Shown: positions 1 through 11,600 of the stretch, one piece after another
How the letters are laid out: the number at the start of each line of letters is the position of its first letter
How positions within the stretch are numbered: the stretch's first letter is position 1
From: Phialocephala subalpina
Lineage: Eukaryota; Ascomycota; Leotiomycetes; Helotiales; Mollisiaceae
DNA length: 64,000 nucleotides
Assembly (NCBI GenBank): GCA_900073065.1
Contig: FJOG01000013.1
Location: forward strand, 1,019,227-1,083,226
Direction of reading: 5' to 3'
The notes under the pieces: model-generated
The model's database searches: none
What the model was told of the DNA's origin: nothing
The model's input: the letters and a program-made list of their open reading frames with translations, nothing else
Translations under genes and position numbers: made by a program

Positions 1-583
1 GAATCAAGAAATCTCTTTGGCTCTCGTTCGGCATTCTCTTATTGCCACCAGCCGCATCTGCCTCCCCATTCGTAGCATCGAACTGATGTCTGGTATTGAT
101 TCGACCTTGTATATCCTCGATATCCTTCTTATATCCAGCAATATCACCCGCAATCCTCGCCAGCTCGTCCATGCACCGCTTGCGCAACATAGGGTTGTTA
201 TTGAGGGTATCGAGCTTTCGTCGCTGTCGCTGCTTCTCGGCTTGAAGCTTATCGATGCTGCTTTGGACTTTATCGATGCGCTTCTGGTCTCGCTCGTCCT
301 CTTGCTCAATCATGACTTGATTGGCTTGATTTGTGATGTCTCGCTCAAGATCATCTTGGTCGCGAACATCTTCCGTCAATCCAGCGAGCGCCGCAGCTTC
401 ATCTAAAGGTGTAGTTGCCTCATCCTTGACATCTTCTTGCAACGACTCGCTTGCGACAATATTTACAGCTTCTGCATTGGCATCTGTCTCTTCTTGATGA
501 GACTTGACGCTTTCGAGGGATGTTTCGGGTGATGGACTTGACTCGGCCTTGATGGCGATGGATGACTCGGATTGCGAGGCCAT
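1..583 (-). CDS. RAD26: RAD26/CSB-type transcription-coupled repair ATPase, N-terminal part (cut by window edge)
   Basis: The frame is open from an ATG at 583-581 to the window edge and gives 194 residues. The middle is highly charged and predicted helical or coiled (about residues 75-165). The last residues visible, NKRMPNESQRDFLI, match the conserved box that precedes the Snf2 ATPase domain in Rad26/Rhp26/ERCC6 proteins (compare yeast FLIRTGKITAF). The block beginning LAGLTEDVRDQDDLERDI also resembles the Rad26 N-terminus. The family remodels RNA polymerase II stalled at DNA lesions in transcription-coupled nucleotide excision repair. The helicase motifs lie outside the window, so the call rests on N-terminal boxes only. 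A Rad26-like SNF2 paralogue is the main alternative. Confidence 0.75.
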   Translation of the reverse strand, partial: MASQSESSIAIKAESSPSPETSLESVKSHQEETDANAEAVNIVASESLQEDVKDEATTPLDEAAALAGLTEDVRDQDDLERDITNQANQVMIEQEDERDQKRIDKVQSSIDKLQAEKQRQRRKLDTLNNNPMLRKRCMDELARIAGDIAGYKKDIEDIQGRINTRHQFDATNGEADAAGGNKRMPNESQRDFLI

Positions 584-2653
584 CTTGAGAGATGTGAGAG
601 ATGCGATGGTATCAAAGGAAGAAAATGGATATCGACGTTGGAAACTTGTGTTTGTGGGGAGTTTGGAGTTGCGAGACGTTGGAGCGAAAAAGGTGCGTAG
701 GCAGGCAGCGAAAGTGAATCTGCCAAAGGAAAGTGAAAGTGAGTGTATCAAAGAAAGAAAAACGGAACTGATTTGAAGTGATTGCAGTGACTAGCAGTAA
801 CTCCGGTGCTCCCTGCAGTTTGCGAGTGGGAGGTACCTCTTCTCGAGTATGAAGAGTTGTCGATGTCCAAATTTCAAAGCCGTGGGATATGCCGAGTGCG
901 TCATGAACGAAAGGCTTCGAGATGTGCAGATCCCTGTCAGCTCCTCGCTCCACAATGATTGGAAGATGAATGCTTTGAGTTCAGCCTCGTCTGGCTTCAC
1001 ATAAAAGAAGGATACGAAAATCTTGATTGTTGAATTCTTGTATAAATACGAAGAAAATAACTTTCTAATGCTATTTTACTCTCGAAGGATCTTGTGCTCG
1101 AATACTGATATCTTCCCTTCTCTCTATTGTCATAGTTTCGGACATTTCTCTTGAGCTTCATGTATGCGGGTGTTAAATTACAAATGTCTTCATGTTTCCT
1201 CCTCTGAGCCGTTCCCATCTCTAGCTTATATTATGTTATCCTTTAAGTTATTGTCGTAAATCGGAGTACCGTAGACGCTTCGTTTCAAACAAGTACCTAG
1301 GTATGGAACCACGATGCTCCACGACTGCGTGACAGCTCTTTGAGAACTCTCATGCATCAGCCAATCACGGCCCACCAAAGCTCATTTTAGACGCCCAGTC
1401 TGATACGCAAAACACTTCAAGAAGTGAGATATCGTGAGCTCCCATCTCGAAGAAAGTCAACATACCGTATGGGTGCATAAAGCCCAGTTGGCACGGCCAT
1501 CAATTAAGAGCCAATTACTCCTGGGGAATGGGGCGTGTCTCTAATGTCAAAGCTCCATGAACCTCGTACACAGATAGATGCTGGTCCATATTAGTCAAAG
1601 TCTACGAAAGACTTTTCACACCTCCTTGGCCCTTGGATTCCTTGGGCAAGTACGAGGTATAACAATTTCGGCAGCTTTCTTCGTATACCCAGACCCGTCT
1701 TACCTGGAATATTCGACGACATGATGCTGCTCAGCCACCAGTGTATGTTGGTAAGAAGGAAGTGCCCCAAAACGGATATTATATTTGAAAGGATCCTCCA
1801 AGGCAAAGTCTTTCGTGAGAGTCCTCTCGCTTCCACAGGTCCAAAGTACGGTACATAAATTGGGCTGCAATCGAGATTGGAGAAGCCCAACTGAGCAGAA
1901 ATTTGATGGTGGATGTTGAACGGACGATGTTGAAGGTACTTTCCGTTCTCGTGGGAGCTCCATATTGGATATGAGGAAGGGAACAGGTCTTCTTTATATC
2001 CTGCGACGACAGTGGTGGGCGGCCGATAGAACAAACAACATTGGGCGTGATGAGATCAGCTTGTTGAAGAGCCCAACGCAGACGAGCGAACCAGCTGAAA
2101 CTTATATTTGGTGCCCGTATGCTGCGTATCCACTTTGATATCCTAACCCTGGGAGCCACGAAGCCCGCGTCTAATGAATCAACCCTCGAATGCCCCTCAT
2201 GTGCCAATGTCGCCGTGATTTGAAGTGAAGACGTCGAGATTTTGCTCACACTCACCTTGTCAAGCACATACAAAGAAACTTCCTCTGCTAAATTCGTGGT
2301 TTGCGAATCCTGTGGTGTTTTTGGCTTTGTTCTCTGTCGACTCGAGCTCGGTAGTGAGGTCGTTTGGTGATTCATATTGCGCTAAGCGTAGGTCGTCGTC
2401 AAGAAATAACCTTGTGGTACAACACTTCACTCGAACATCCGCCATGCTCTGTTGAACGCTGTTTGGATCACCAAGGCTGTTTCTGCCTCTTCTCAGAGGC
2501 TTTCGATTTTATTGCGACGCGTTCTCGATTCACAAGCAGCTGGATCACACCTCATCGGCGGTGCGACGTGCAGCGTGCTCCCTAGCTTTGCACACCACAG
2601 CCTTCCAAGAAGCTACCAACGACCTCAAGAACTTCTCGCAATACCGATCCGCC
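584..2653. other. Intergenic, about 2.1 kb between divergent RAD26 and YAK1
   Basis: This holds the promoters of both flanking genes and probably a long YAK1 leader. Open frames on the minus strand at 1591-2034 and 1779-2375 have no protein-like composition, no recognisable motif and no convincing splice partners, so I do not call genes. No repeat or RNA gene was seen. Confidence 0.5.
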
Positions 2654-5556
2654 ATGGATCAATGGCAGCCATCGTACTCTGGTGAGCCATCCGCGGGACG
2701 ACGCTACAACGGCAACCCCCCACCAAACCAGGCGCCGATGGCTCGATACAATGGCAACGCTCAAGCCCAACCTCCTCCTCAGGGCTATACTTATGAGGGC
2801 GGAGCGCATTCTTTAACAGCTTCTCCAACTGCAGCTCCACATATGAGGGATGGGAATGGCGACGTGGCGATGGAAGATGCTCAAGGTTCATACGGCGGAA
2901 TGACATATCCAATGCGACCTCATCACGCCCAGAACCTTTCTTCTGGCCGAGGAGCTTCATATCACTCACCACAAGAACCGTCTGCAGCGGCTCAGAGGTA
3001 CTCTCCCATGGATACACTATCCCCAAGCTCGCCATACGGCACGGCACCACAAGGCCAGCCTCAGTACGGATCTCGACAATCACCAACAAGACCTGGCAAT
3101 TATTCATCGCCGACCTCCTACTACGCAAACCGCCAACAAGCACAGCAGTTACCTCCAATCACCCCATATGCTTCGAACAACGAAGGCTTCCCTACCTCTG
3201 CTACGCAGCAATTGAATGCGGTTTTTGGAAATGATCCCAAATCACCCCGAAGGCCCGTCCCACAATCAAATGGGCCTCCAGGCAGAGGGCCAGTTCCTGA
3301 ATTTACGAAGATTCGGTCTACAGCTGATTTACATCCAAAGGTCAATGCGCAACCGGCTTTTCGAAGAGCAAACCCTGAGGGAGGATTCATCAGTGTAGGA
3401 ACATCACAATTGTTGACATGACAATCGCTGACGCTAATTTTGCAGCCATTACAAGCCCTCACGAGCCACTTGCCATCTACATATCGCATATGCAATCCCA
3501 GCTTCAAATACGAATCTTCGCGAAATCCTCGTCGGGTGCTCACGAAGCCGAGTAAAGGTGTGAAGAATGATGGGTTTGATAACGAGGACAGTGACTATAT
3601 CCTCTACGTGAATGACATTCTTGGGTCTGAGGAGACAGGTCATAAGTATGTGTCGAGGTTAACATTCCCGCGGTCTTGAAGATCTTGAAGGCTGACATGT
3701 GCCACAGAAACCGATACCTTATCCTAGATGTTTTGGGTCAAGGAACCTTTGGGCAGGTTGTCAAGTGCCAGAACTTGAAGACACAAGAAGTTGTTGCTGT
3801 GAAGGTCGTCAAAAACAGGACTGCATACTTCAATCAGAGTATGATGGAGGTTTCTGTGCTTGACTTGGTAATTGATTCTTCTCAAGACCTTGCCCAGGAC
3901 TGGCTGACCTATTCTGCAGCTCAACACGAAGCTTGATAAGAACGACGATCACCACATACTACGATTGAAGGATACGTTCATCCACCGACAGCATCTCTGC
4001 TTGGTATTTGAGCTGCTGAGCGTCAATCTATACGAATTGATCAAGCAGAATCAGTTCCGAGGGCTGAGCACGACTCTAGTACGAGTGTTTGCGCAGCAGT
4101 TGCTGAACGGTTTGAGTTTGTTGAACAAAGCTCGACTCATTCATTGCGACTTGAAGCCGGAGAACATTCTCCTGAAGAACCTCGAGAGTCCTATCATCAA
4201 GATCATCGATTTCGGCTCCGCTTGCGACGAACGACAAACGGTGTACACCTATATCCAGTCGAGATTTTACAGGTCTCCCGAGGTTCTATTAGGGCTGCCG
4301 TATTCATCTGCGATCGATATGTGGTCGTTGGGTTGTATCGTGGTGGAGCTATTCTTGGGACTTCCTTTGTTTCCAGGCTCCTCAGAGTATAATCAGGTTT
4401 CGCGGATAGTGGAGATGTTGGGCAACCCCCCGAATTGGATGCTGGAGATGGGAAAGCAGTCTGGAGAATTTTTCGAGAAGAGACACGACGTGGACGATTT
4501 CGGAAGGCGGACATACCACTTGAAGAGCATGGAGCAATACTCTCGCGAGCATGGCACGAAAGAGCAGCCAAGCAAGAAGTACTTCCAGGCGACGACGTTA
4601 CCAGAGATCATTCGATCATACGCCATGCCACGGAAAAACATGAAGCAGAATGAGATTGACAGAGGTAAGTTGATTCTGTGGCCATAGTTCTCCGCCCACT
4701 AACACATATTACAGAAATGAACAACCGTGTTGCGTTCATCGACTTTGTTCGTGGACTGCTCAACATCAATCCCCTAGAACGATGGTCGCCTCAGCAAGCG
4801 AAATTGCATCCCTTCATCACACAACAGAAGTTTACTGGACCGTTCGTGCCTCCTATGAACCTCAAATCGAGCTCCATCAACAGATCTCCCGCTCCAGGAA
4901 CGCAACAGCAACAACAAGCCGAGGCACTTAGCAAGCAAAGAGCTCAGGCTGCCCAAGCACAAGCGGCTGCTCATACAGCTCAAGTGCACGCTGCGCAGAA
5001 TCAATACTCTACTGGAATTCCTGGTGCTCAATACATGCCGCCTGCTCCAAACCCACCTCCTATGTACAATACTAACAACAACATGTACACGCCCAGCACG
5101 AGCCATCAAGGTGCACCACCACCGTATCCGTCGCAGCAAGCTGGACCGTACAACCAAATGGGTATGATCCAGCCTCCAACGCAGATGCCTCCAGCACAAT
5201 ATGGAGCGGCTCCACAACAACAGCAACAGCCTCTCTATCAACAGGCCGCCATTCGGTCTGCTGGACGTCAAAGAGCCTCCACCATGGAGGTTCAGCAAGG
5301 TGGTATTCCTGCGACTATCCAGCGTGTGGCCAGTCACCTCGATCCCAGTCAACCTATTCGCCTACAACCAAGCCCTGCATACTATCCTCCGCCGCCTGAT
5401 GGAGGCCCAGATGGAAATCCTGGTAGTGCGCGGAGAAGAGGTAGCAGAGCAGCTCAAGGTGCACAACAGGGACAGAGAAGTAACCGCGACTTCATCCGCA
5501 ACCTGGAAGACCGCACCCTCGAAGAAGGATTCATGGGACAAAGTCAGTGGCATTGA
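2654..5556 (+). CDS. YAK1: Dual-specificity tyrosine-regulated kinase Yak1
   Basis: Five exons (2654-3394, 3446-3645, 3708-3867, 3920-4664, 4715-5556) join in frame to 895 residues. The N-terminus is low complexity and rich in Pro, Gln, Ser and Tyr. A Yak1-typical box (ICNPSFKYESSRNPRRVLTK) precedes the kinase domain at about residues 316-650. That domain carries the Gly loop GQGTFG, ATP-anchoring Lys346, catalytic HCDLKPENILL, DFGSACDE and the DYRK activation-loop YTY followed by SRFYRSPEV. The C-terminal tail has several poly-Gln tracts. Yak1 is a growth-restraining kinase acting opposite PKA/TOR signalling in stress and nutrient responses. I chose ATG 2654; an in-frame upstream ATG at 2561 would add 31 residues of unlikely composition. 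Confidence 0.95.
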
Positions 5557-6943
5557 TTGAGCACTTTCTGCTCTCATCGCCTGTAGCACGCAGGCATGCG
5601 ACGTCAAGCTGTGATATCATTGATCAGTTGGCCATTCAAAGACTGAGTTTTGAACAACGACTCGCAACTGGATGAATTGGCTTGGCATAGCAGAATGGAT
5701 GAGTTGGAATGTTGGTACGCTAGATTGCGAGCTCGCAGGAGATGATGCGATTCTAACACCGAGTGCATTGCCCATTGCTCTGCTCTGCTCAGCGCTCATT
5801 TCTTCATTTCTGTCCATCCACCAAATTTGTCTAAGGAAGATAGGGGAGGGAATTTCTTTTCATATAGCATTGAGTCAAATCGCGTCGCCCATTGGGCGGG
5901 AAACATATCAGGTCAGGCGAAACCCAAGATTGCAACGTTGGGTCCAGGAACAAGGTGGGAATACTGCGTCAGGAGAGGGGCTATTTGCTCCGCGAGGTAG
6001 CCTGAGGTGGACTTGAGACTCAGACTGATGAGACTTGCGTGGCTGCTGTGTGTGGCTGCTTGTGCCTCTTTTTTAAGGGAGGAGTTAGAGTCTTTGCGCG
6101 TGCATGAATCATTGCAAACACCTGTGTAATTTAAGAAGAGGCATCATTGCATGGAGAATGGAGCGCTCAGGCATCCTTGGAATCTTTGCTGCCTTTCGAC
6201 ATGGCCATGAGGGCCTTCAAAATGAAGTGACACATGATCTGATTTATAGCCTGTGATTAGAGTGAGCCTGAGAGGCTGGCCATCTTTTACTGGCACTGCT
6301 ACGTGCTTTTGAAAGTATCTCTTGAGCAGTAATTTTAGAAGTACTGACTACTGAACATCTAAAGTGGACGGACTTCAGTGGAACAACACTGATTGTCGGA
6401 TCAAGGTGGATTTGTGTTGCCGGCAGTTCTGTAGCAAGTTTAGCATCTTGTCATTGCAGTAAATCTTGCAACTTGATTTGATATCTCTTTGATGAGCCCC
6501 TTCGGTTTCCCTTGATATCTGGGAACTTGATTTGTTACGAGCAGCTTGGTACGAGGGATAGGTAGCAGAGTCTCAAATATTCTCCAGAAACAGCACCATC
6601 ACATGTAGATATATCAAATATTACAGTATTGTCATCATGAGGCAATCTAGCAAAAGGAACGAACTTTTCATTGCGCATCATTTCTATATCTACAAATACA
6701 GCGGTGGGAATCATAATCGCTCCAAAACGCCGAAATGAAGCCGTGCAAATCCCTCTCCATCGATTGGAGTACTTTTGAGACGGTCTTCTGTTCCTTATAG
6801 ACACAAGACCTCTTTGGTATAGCTTCGCTGCTTCGTAATACTGCAATGTCCCAATGCTCGCCAATGATTCATGAGCAGGTTGGTTTACCGGCCCATCGCT
6901 GTATAGAACTACTCAAACATTATGTCGACCTCTGGATTTTGCT
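5557..6943. other. Intergenic, about 1.4 kb between convergent YAK1 and RRM gene
   Basis: The 3' flanks of two convergent genes. Open frames here (for example 5672-6016 plus and 6535-6864 minus) lack motifs and coding character. Nothing else was seen. Confidence 0.5.
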
Positions 6944-8171
6944 TCATCTGTAGCCACGCCTGTCGTTGTTACGACCTCGGTCCCAGCTGTTGCCTCGTCC
7001 TCGGCCACGGTTGATCATGCTGTCGCTGTAAAGACCTTGACCTCTACCTGCGCTACGGTTGTTGTCGCCGGTATCTGTGTCCATCCTGTCGTCGCTGAAG
7101 CCGTATGATCCATCAATCACCTCATCCCGGTCGTAATCTCTTCGACGGTCGCGACTGCGGTCTCTCATAGTATATCGATCGGAGCCTCCATAGGAACGGT
7201 TGTCATCGGATCGATCTGCGTCTGCGCGCGGGCCGAGCGGGGTGTTAATTCGTGCAGCCGGGCTGGCTGGGGCAGGCCTCGAGTTCAACTTTTGCTTGAC
7301 TGCTGCTGGAATGGGACCGACTTGGTGATACACATGTAGGATATTGCCATCGGCCTAGTACAAAGTGTCAGCGTTTTCCAAGCTCGTAGCTTGCTTGTCC
7401 TTACACTCGCATTGTTGAGCGTATCAACCACGTTGTCAGCTCCTTCCTTGGTCTCAAAGACAAGTTCTGCGATGACCTTAGGACGTTCCGCGATCAGGCG
7501 ACAGCTCAACACAGCTCCTCCGATAGGTGCCATAGCGCTCTCAATATCAGCCACTGTTGTTCCTGGTGCCAAGTTCTTTGCTATGACGATATATGGACCT
7601 GCACTTCCTCGGATGTTGATGCCAGTGGCGGGCTTCGCGGTACCGACAATGTTGAATTGGCTGTGTAGTGCTGGCGATGAAGCAGAGCCACTAAGGGCAG
7701 AGTTCAGTCTATCGTTGCGGTTTTGGCGCTGAGCTCTCGGGCCACGAGGGACATTCGCAATGCCAGTGTTGGATGAGTAGAGATCGTGCGTCCATTCGGC
7801 ATCGACGTTGCCCACTGGTGGTTTTGCGACAGCTCGAGCTGGCTTAGCTGAAGTCGACACGGTGCGCTTGGGTAGATCAGAACGCTGAACGGTTAAAACT
7901 CCTTGCTAGCCATACCTTTGTAATGCCTGCGACTCCAATACGGCTTGCCAGAGATGGTACTGAGCCAGTCTTCGCCTTCGCAATTCCAGCCCCTGGCGCG
8001 CTCATTCTGCGGTTCTTGCCAAATATTTCCTGAGCGAGGGCTGCATTCTTACGACGTTGGCGATCTATGGAACTGTCAGCGATCAAATGCGCGCTGCCTC
8101 TTGCGTGTATTCTTACCGGCTTGAATCATCGCGTTCAAGTCGACCGCGGGTGCGGGTTTGGTGGGTGCCAT
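6944..8171 (-). CDS. RRM protein with N-terminal UAP56-motif-like helix and RG-rich tail (ALY/REF-like layout)
   Basis: Four exons (8117-8171, 7916-8064, 7405-7866, 6944-7354) give 358 residues. The N-terminus (VDLNAMIQADRQRRKN, about residues 10-25) resembles the short helix with which mRNA-export adaptors bind the helicase UAP56/Sub2. One RRM lies at about residues 158-234, from GPYIVIAKNL to NILHVYHQVG. The C-terminal third is rich in Arg, Gly, Asp and Tyr and ends in RG repeats. The layout matches Yra1/Mlo3/ALY adaptors, but the RRM core motifs are divergent, so a specific gene name is not safe. The acceptor of intron 2 is ambiguous: AG at 7867-7868 gives a 49-nt intron, while AG at 7885-7886 would give an implausible 31-nt one. 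Confidence 0.75.
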
Positions 8172-8696
8172 GCTGCAGAACTGTATGTTAGCGGATCAGG
8201 ATTAGTAGATTCTGTTGAGTTCCAATATATATCCGCCTGATGAAGACAGATATTCAGGGCCTTGGATGTCCAGGTAAGTAAAGGAGATTCAATGCTGGAG
8301 TTTGATGAAATTCGACGCGATCTGGCTGCTGGTAAAAAGGTGGTTCACGATGATGCTAAAAACGGCATCGCGCGCAATTGGCTGTGGTTTTGTGGCGCTA
8401 GCAAGCGAGGCTGCTCCTGCCCCTTTCCATAGACGAGGCAGGCGCGAGGCTGTGGGTGCTAATGTCGTGACTTCTTTGGCAAACGCTTGCTTCACTTTTA
8501 TTCACAAAACACAACTCATCACTGATCCATTACGAAAAGTCTACAATCTCACTTCTGCTATGGTGCAAGTTTTGGTATAGGTAAGCATTTATCCTGCAAT
8601 CGGCTACAGTAAATTCTAATTGCTATCCCTCAATTTCAGAGGGGATTTCTGGCATCGTGGTGCTAACTAGATCCTCTTCATAGATCAACAATCAGT
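8172..8696. other. Intergenic, divergent promoter region of the RRM gene and the large repeat protein
   Basis: About 0.5 kb. Open frames 8302-8580 (plus) and 8289-8495 (minus) are antisense to each other and show no motif. Nothing else was seen. Confidence 0.45.
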
Positions 8697-11600
8697 ATGG
8701 CTCCAGCATCACTTAGCAAGCCCGCTGCCATCAGCGAGTCCGCGTGCACTCCTCGTACTCCAAACTCGGAGCGTTCGTGGCGTCACTGGCCATCACTTCA
8801 CGGCAGTAACCATCAATCACCCGTCACCAGTTCCGAAGGAAGACCTAGCTTCTGGGGTAGTTTCCGGTTGAGGAGGCGTGCCAACGAGCATTCTATAGAC
8901 GGGAATGGCAGTCCCACCAGACGAGGGCGAAGGACAACAGTCACAGATTTCCTTGCTGGACTTGGCTCGCCAAAGAAGCAAAGAGAGCATAATTGGAGCA
9001 TAAGTGGGAAAGCGACAAAGTCAAAGACTGTCTCTCTGTTGAAGAAAGATGACAGAATAGGTAAGCACAGGAACCATAAGAATCACACATGAGACTCACT
9101 CCAACAGGAGAACGTCCTAGTCAGCCGAAGCGACGCAAGAGCATCAGCGACCTTTTCGGAAGCACACGGGGCCACAGCTCCACTCCCATCCCCCCAAAGA
9201 TCCAAATACCCTCCAAAATCCCGGACGTTCCAGTTTTCCAAGATAAGCTGAACGTCAAAGTCAGTAACGTGCCCGCCAACGTAGAAAATACTGGAGACAA
9301 ACCTTCTGTAGTGGAACGAGTCAATAGAGCGCCCGCGAAGGAGGAAGAGGCTGCCGACAAACCCTTTGAAGTTGAGACAGTCAACGAAATGCCCGTGAAC
9401 GAAGAAGATGACGATGACAAAGCCAATGTAGTTGAGACAACGACGGCTGTTCGACCTTCTCCCACTCGACACGTTCGGTTCGCGAATAGCGATGAAGGCG
9501 AAGACTCCTTTGCAGAACGACCCGAACAGACTCGCGTTAGTAAGTAGTTCGCCACCGTTTATCGAAACCGCTTATCAATTCGACAGCAGTCAGAGAGATC
9601 AAACAACCTGAAGAACAACGAAGAGTCTGCTCTGCATCATCTGGTATATGTAGCCCGATCTGACTTCATGCAAAGAGGTTCGATGTACTAACCTCCAACA
9701 GAGACAAGCAATGCTCCAACTCTCGTAGCGGAGGATCAAAGCATTGTTATTCAGCCCGAAAAAGAAGCAGACAGACCACGGACGCCAGATTCATACCTTC
9801 AGATGCTCATCGAAGCATGCGAGTCCTCCGGTGGATCAAGCGCAACCCAGGAGCACCATTCACCAAGTCCATCGCCAGCGAAATGTAACGCCGTGCAGCC
9901 GCTTGACTTTCTGGCAGACAAGTGTACACCTCCAATGAATGACAGAGACTGGTAGGACTAAGATGGGTATCCTCGAGCTAGGTCAAGAGCTAACACAAAG
10001 TTTAGTTCGGATCCGGATCCATTGAACGCCGAGCTTTCACCTCTCACTGGCATGGACCCGGTCACGAAGAGAAGAGTTGGGCTGAAGCGTCAAGATCGTA
10101 CAACACGAAGACGACCTGTCTTGTGGATTGACAGTGAGGAACTTGTGATCCGAACTCAGGCTCACGACAAAGCCCAAGTATTGAATGTTGACTCCGTGGA
10201 TCTCATCAGGAACTCTTCTGAAACTCAATTATCGAGCAATGACGCCGCCGACGCCATCCTTAATGATGGTTATGTCGACTTTAACCTGTCGGGAAGTCTT
10301 CTAGAATATATTCAGCGAAGACATCGGGAACGCGATGAGAATTTCGACACTTTAGAACCTTTGGTTCCCTTTAACGACACAATAAAGCTCACATGGAACG
10401 TTGGCGACATCGATTTATACTTCCGACTGATATTCCAAGAACGTAATGAGAGATTCAAAAATTTGGAAGGCGGATTTGGCTGTTTGGAACTTGAAGTCCC
10501 GAGTGCCGATACTACGGAGCCCACCTGGGAAAATGGCGATATCGATTTATACTTGCAGCTAACACTCCAAGATCGCACTGAGAGATTTAAGAGTCTGGAA
10601 GTTGGATTCGACGTTTTCGAGCCTGAGATACCGAGTAACGACTCTACAGAACTCAAATGGAATGTTGGCGACGTTCGTTCAAACCTCGAACGAGGACTCC
10701 AGGAGCGCGTTGAGAGGTATAGCCGTTTGGAGGACAGGATATACATTGCTCGAAATATCAAAATGACAGTCGCGAGAATGACCAGAAACTTTCATTCGAA
10801 CCGGTCATCCGAGGAGGATCACGGTCTTCCATCGAGTAGCCAAGCAATTATACCTCAGCAAACAATATCAGTCAATGACCATACAGAAACGCAGCTAAGC
10901 TTAAGTTGCCAATTTGAAATGGACAGCGAGGACGCTTTGGATTCAGTCAATCGTGGAAGCCAGATCCTGCGAGAAGTACAGAACAAGGTTTGCCTAGCCT
11001 CCCGTCTTCTTACATGATGGCATGTTGACAAAGCACAGGTAATATCTCCCACAAGCTCACTCAAGAGTATCCCGTCTCCAGACATAAAGCCAAGACGCGA
11101 CTCTGCAATCGAGAGAGCACTTGCGGACACAGTTAAGCTTCGCACAAATTATGAGTCAGTCGATCATCAGGTAGAGGTCGACCTGTGGAAGGTTCCCCAG
11201 AATCCCACCGACCAAGGAAATTGCAATGTCGAACAGATCAGCGAGATGACATCCTGTAACGAGGAGGTCAAGCTAGACTATTTGCAGACATTCGCAACCA
11301 GCTCAAAATGTCAAATTGCGGTTCCAGCAGACTATGTTGCGATCAGGTGCAAGCAGTCAGATGAGCCGGTCGGGACTGAAAATATCGGCGAAGATGATAT
11401 CTTGCTGTCTATGATCTGTGGTAATCGTAAAATTCTAGAACGTAATCCGGCACCCGCTGCACTCGAAGCGGAAGCAGAAACGGAGATACGAACTACAGGA
11501 AGAAGTCGAAAGATGGCCTGCAAGACTGTCTCGTATGACGATGCGGAGTTCTATCGATCATCAGAAGAGTGGAAGGAGGAGTCTCTCGACATGCTCTGGT

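Noticed and set aside
17..406. 129-codon open frame on the plus strand
   Set aside because: It is antisense to the RAD26 N-terminal frame, which has clear family motifs.
1591..2375. Two overlapping minus-strand open frames of 147 and 198 codons upstream of YAK1
   Set aside because: No protein-like composition or motif, and no splice pattern joins them into a sensible product.
4774..5352. 192-codon minus-strand open frame with Leu/Arg/Ser runs
   Set aside because: Antisense shadow of the Gln-rich YAK1 tail.
7885..7915. 31-nt intron in the RRM gene
   Set aside because: Too short for the local intron range (about 45-60 nt); the acceptor 18 nt downstream keeps the frame and gives 49 nt.
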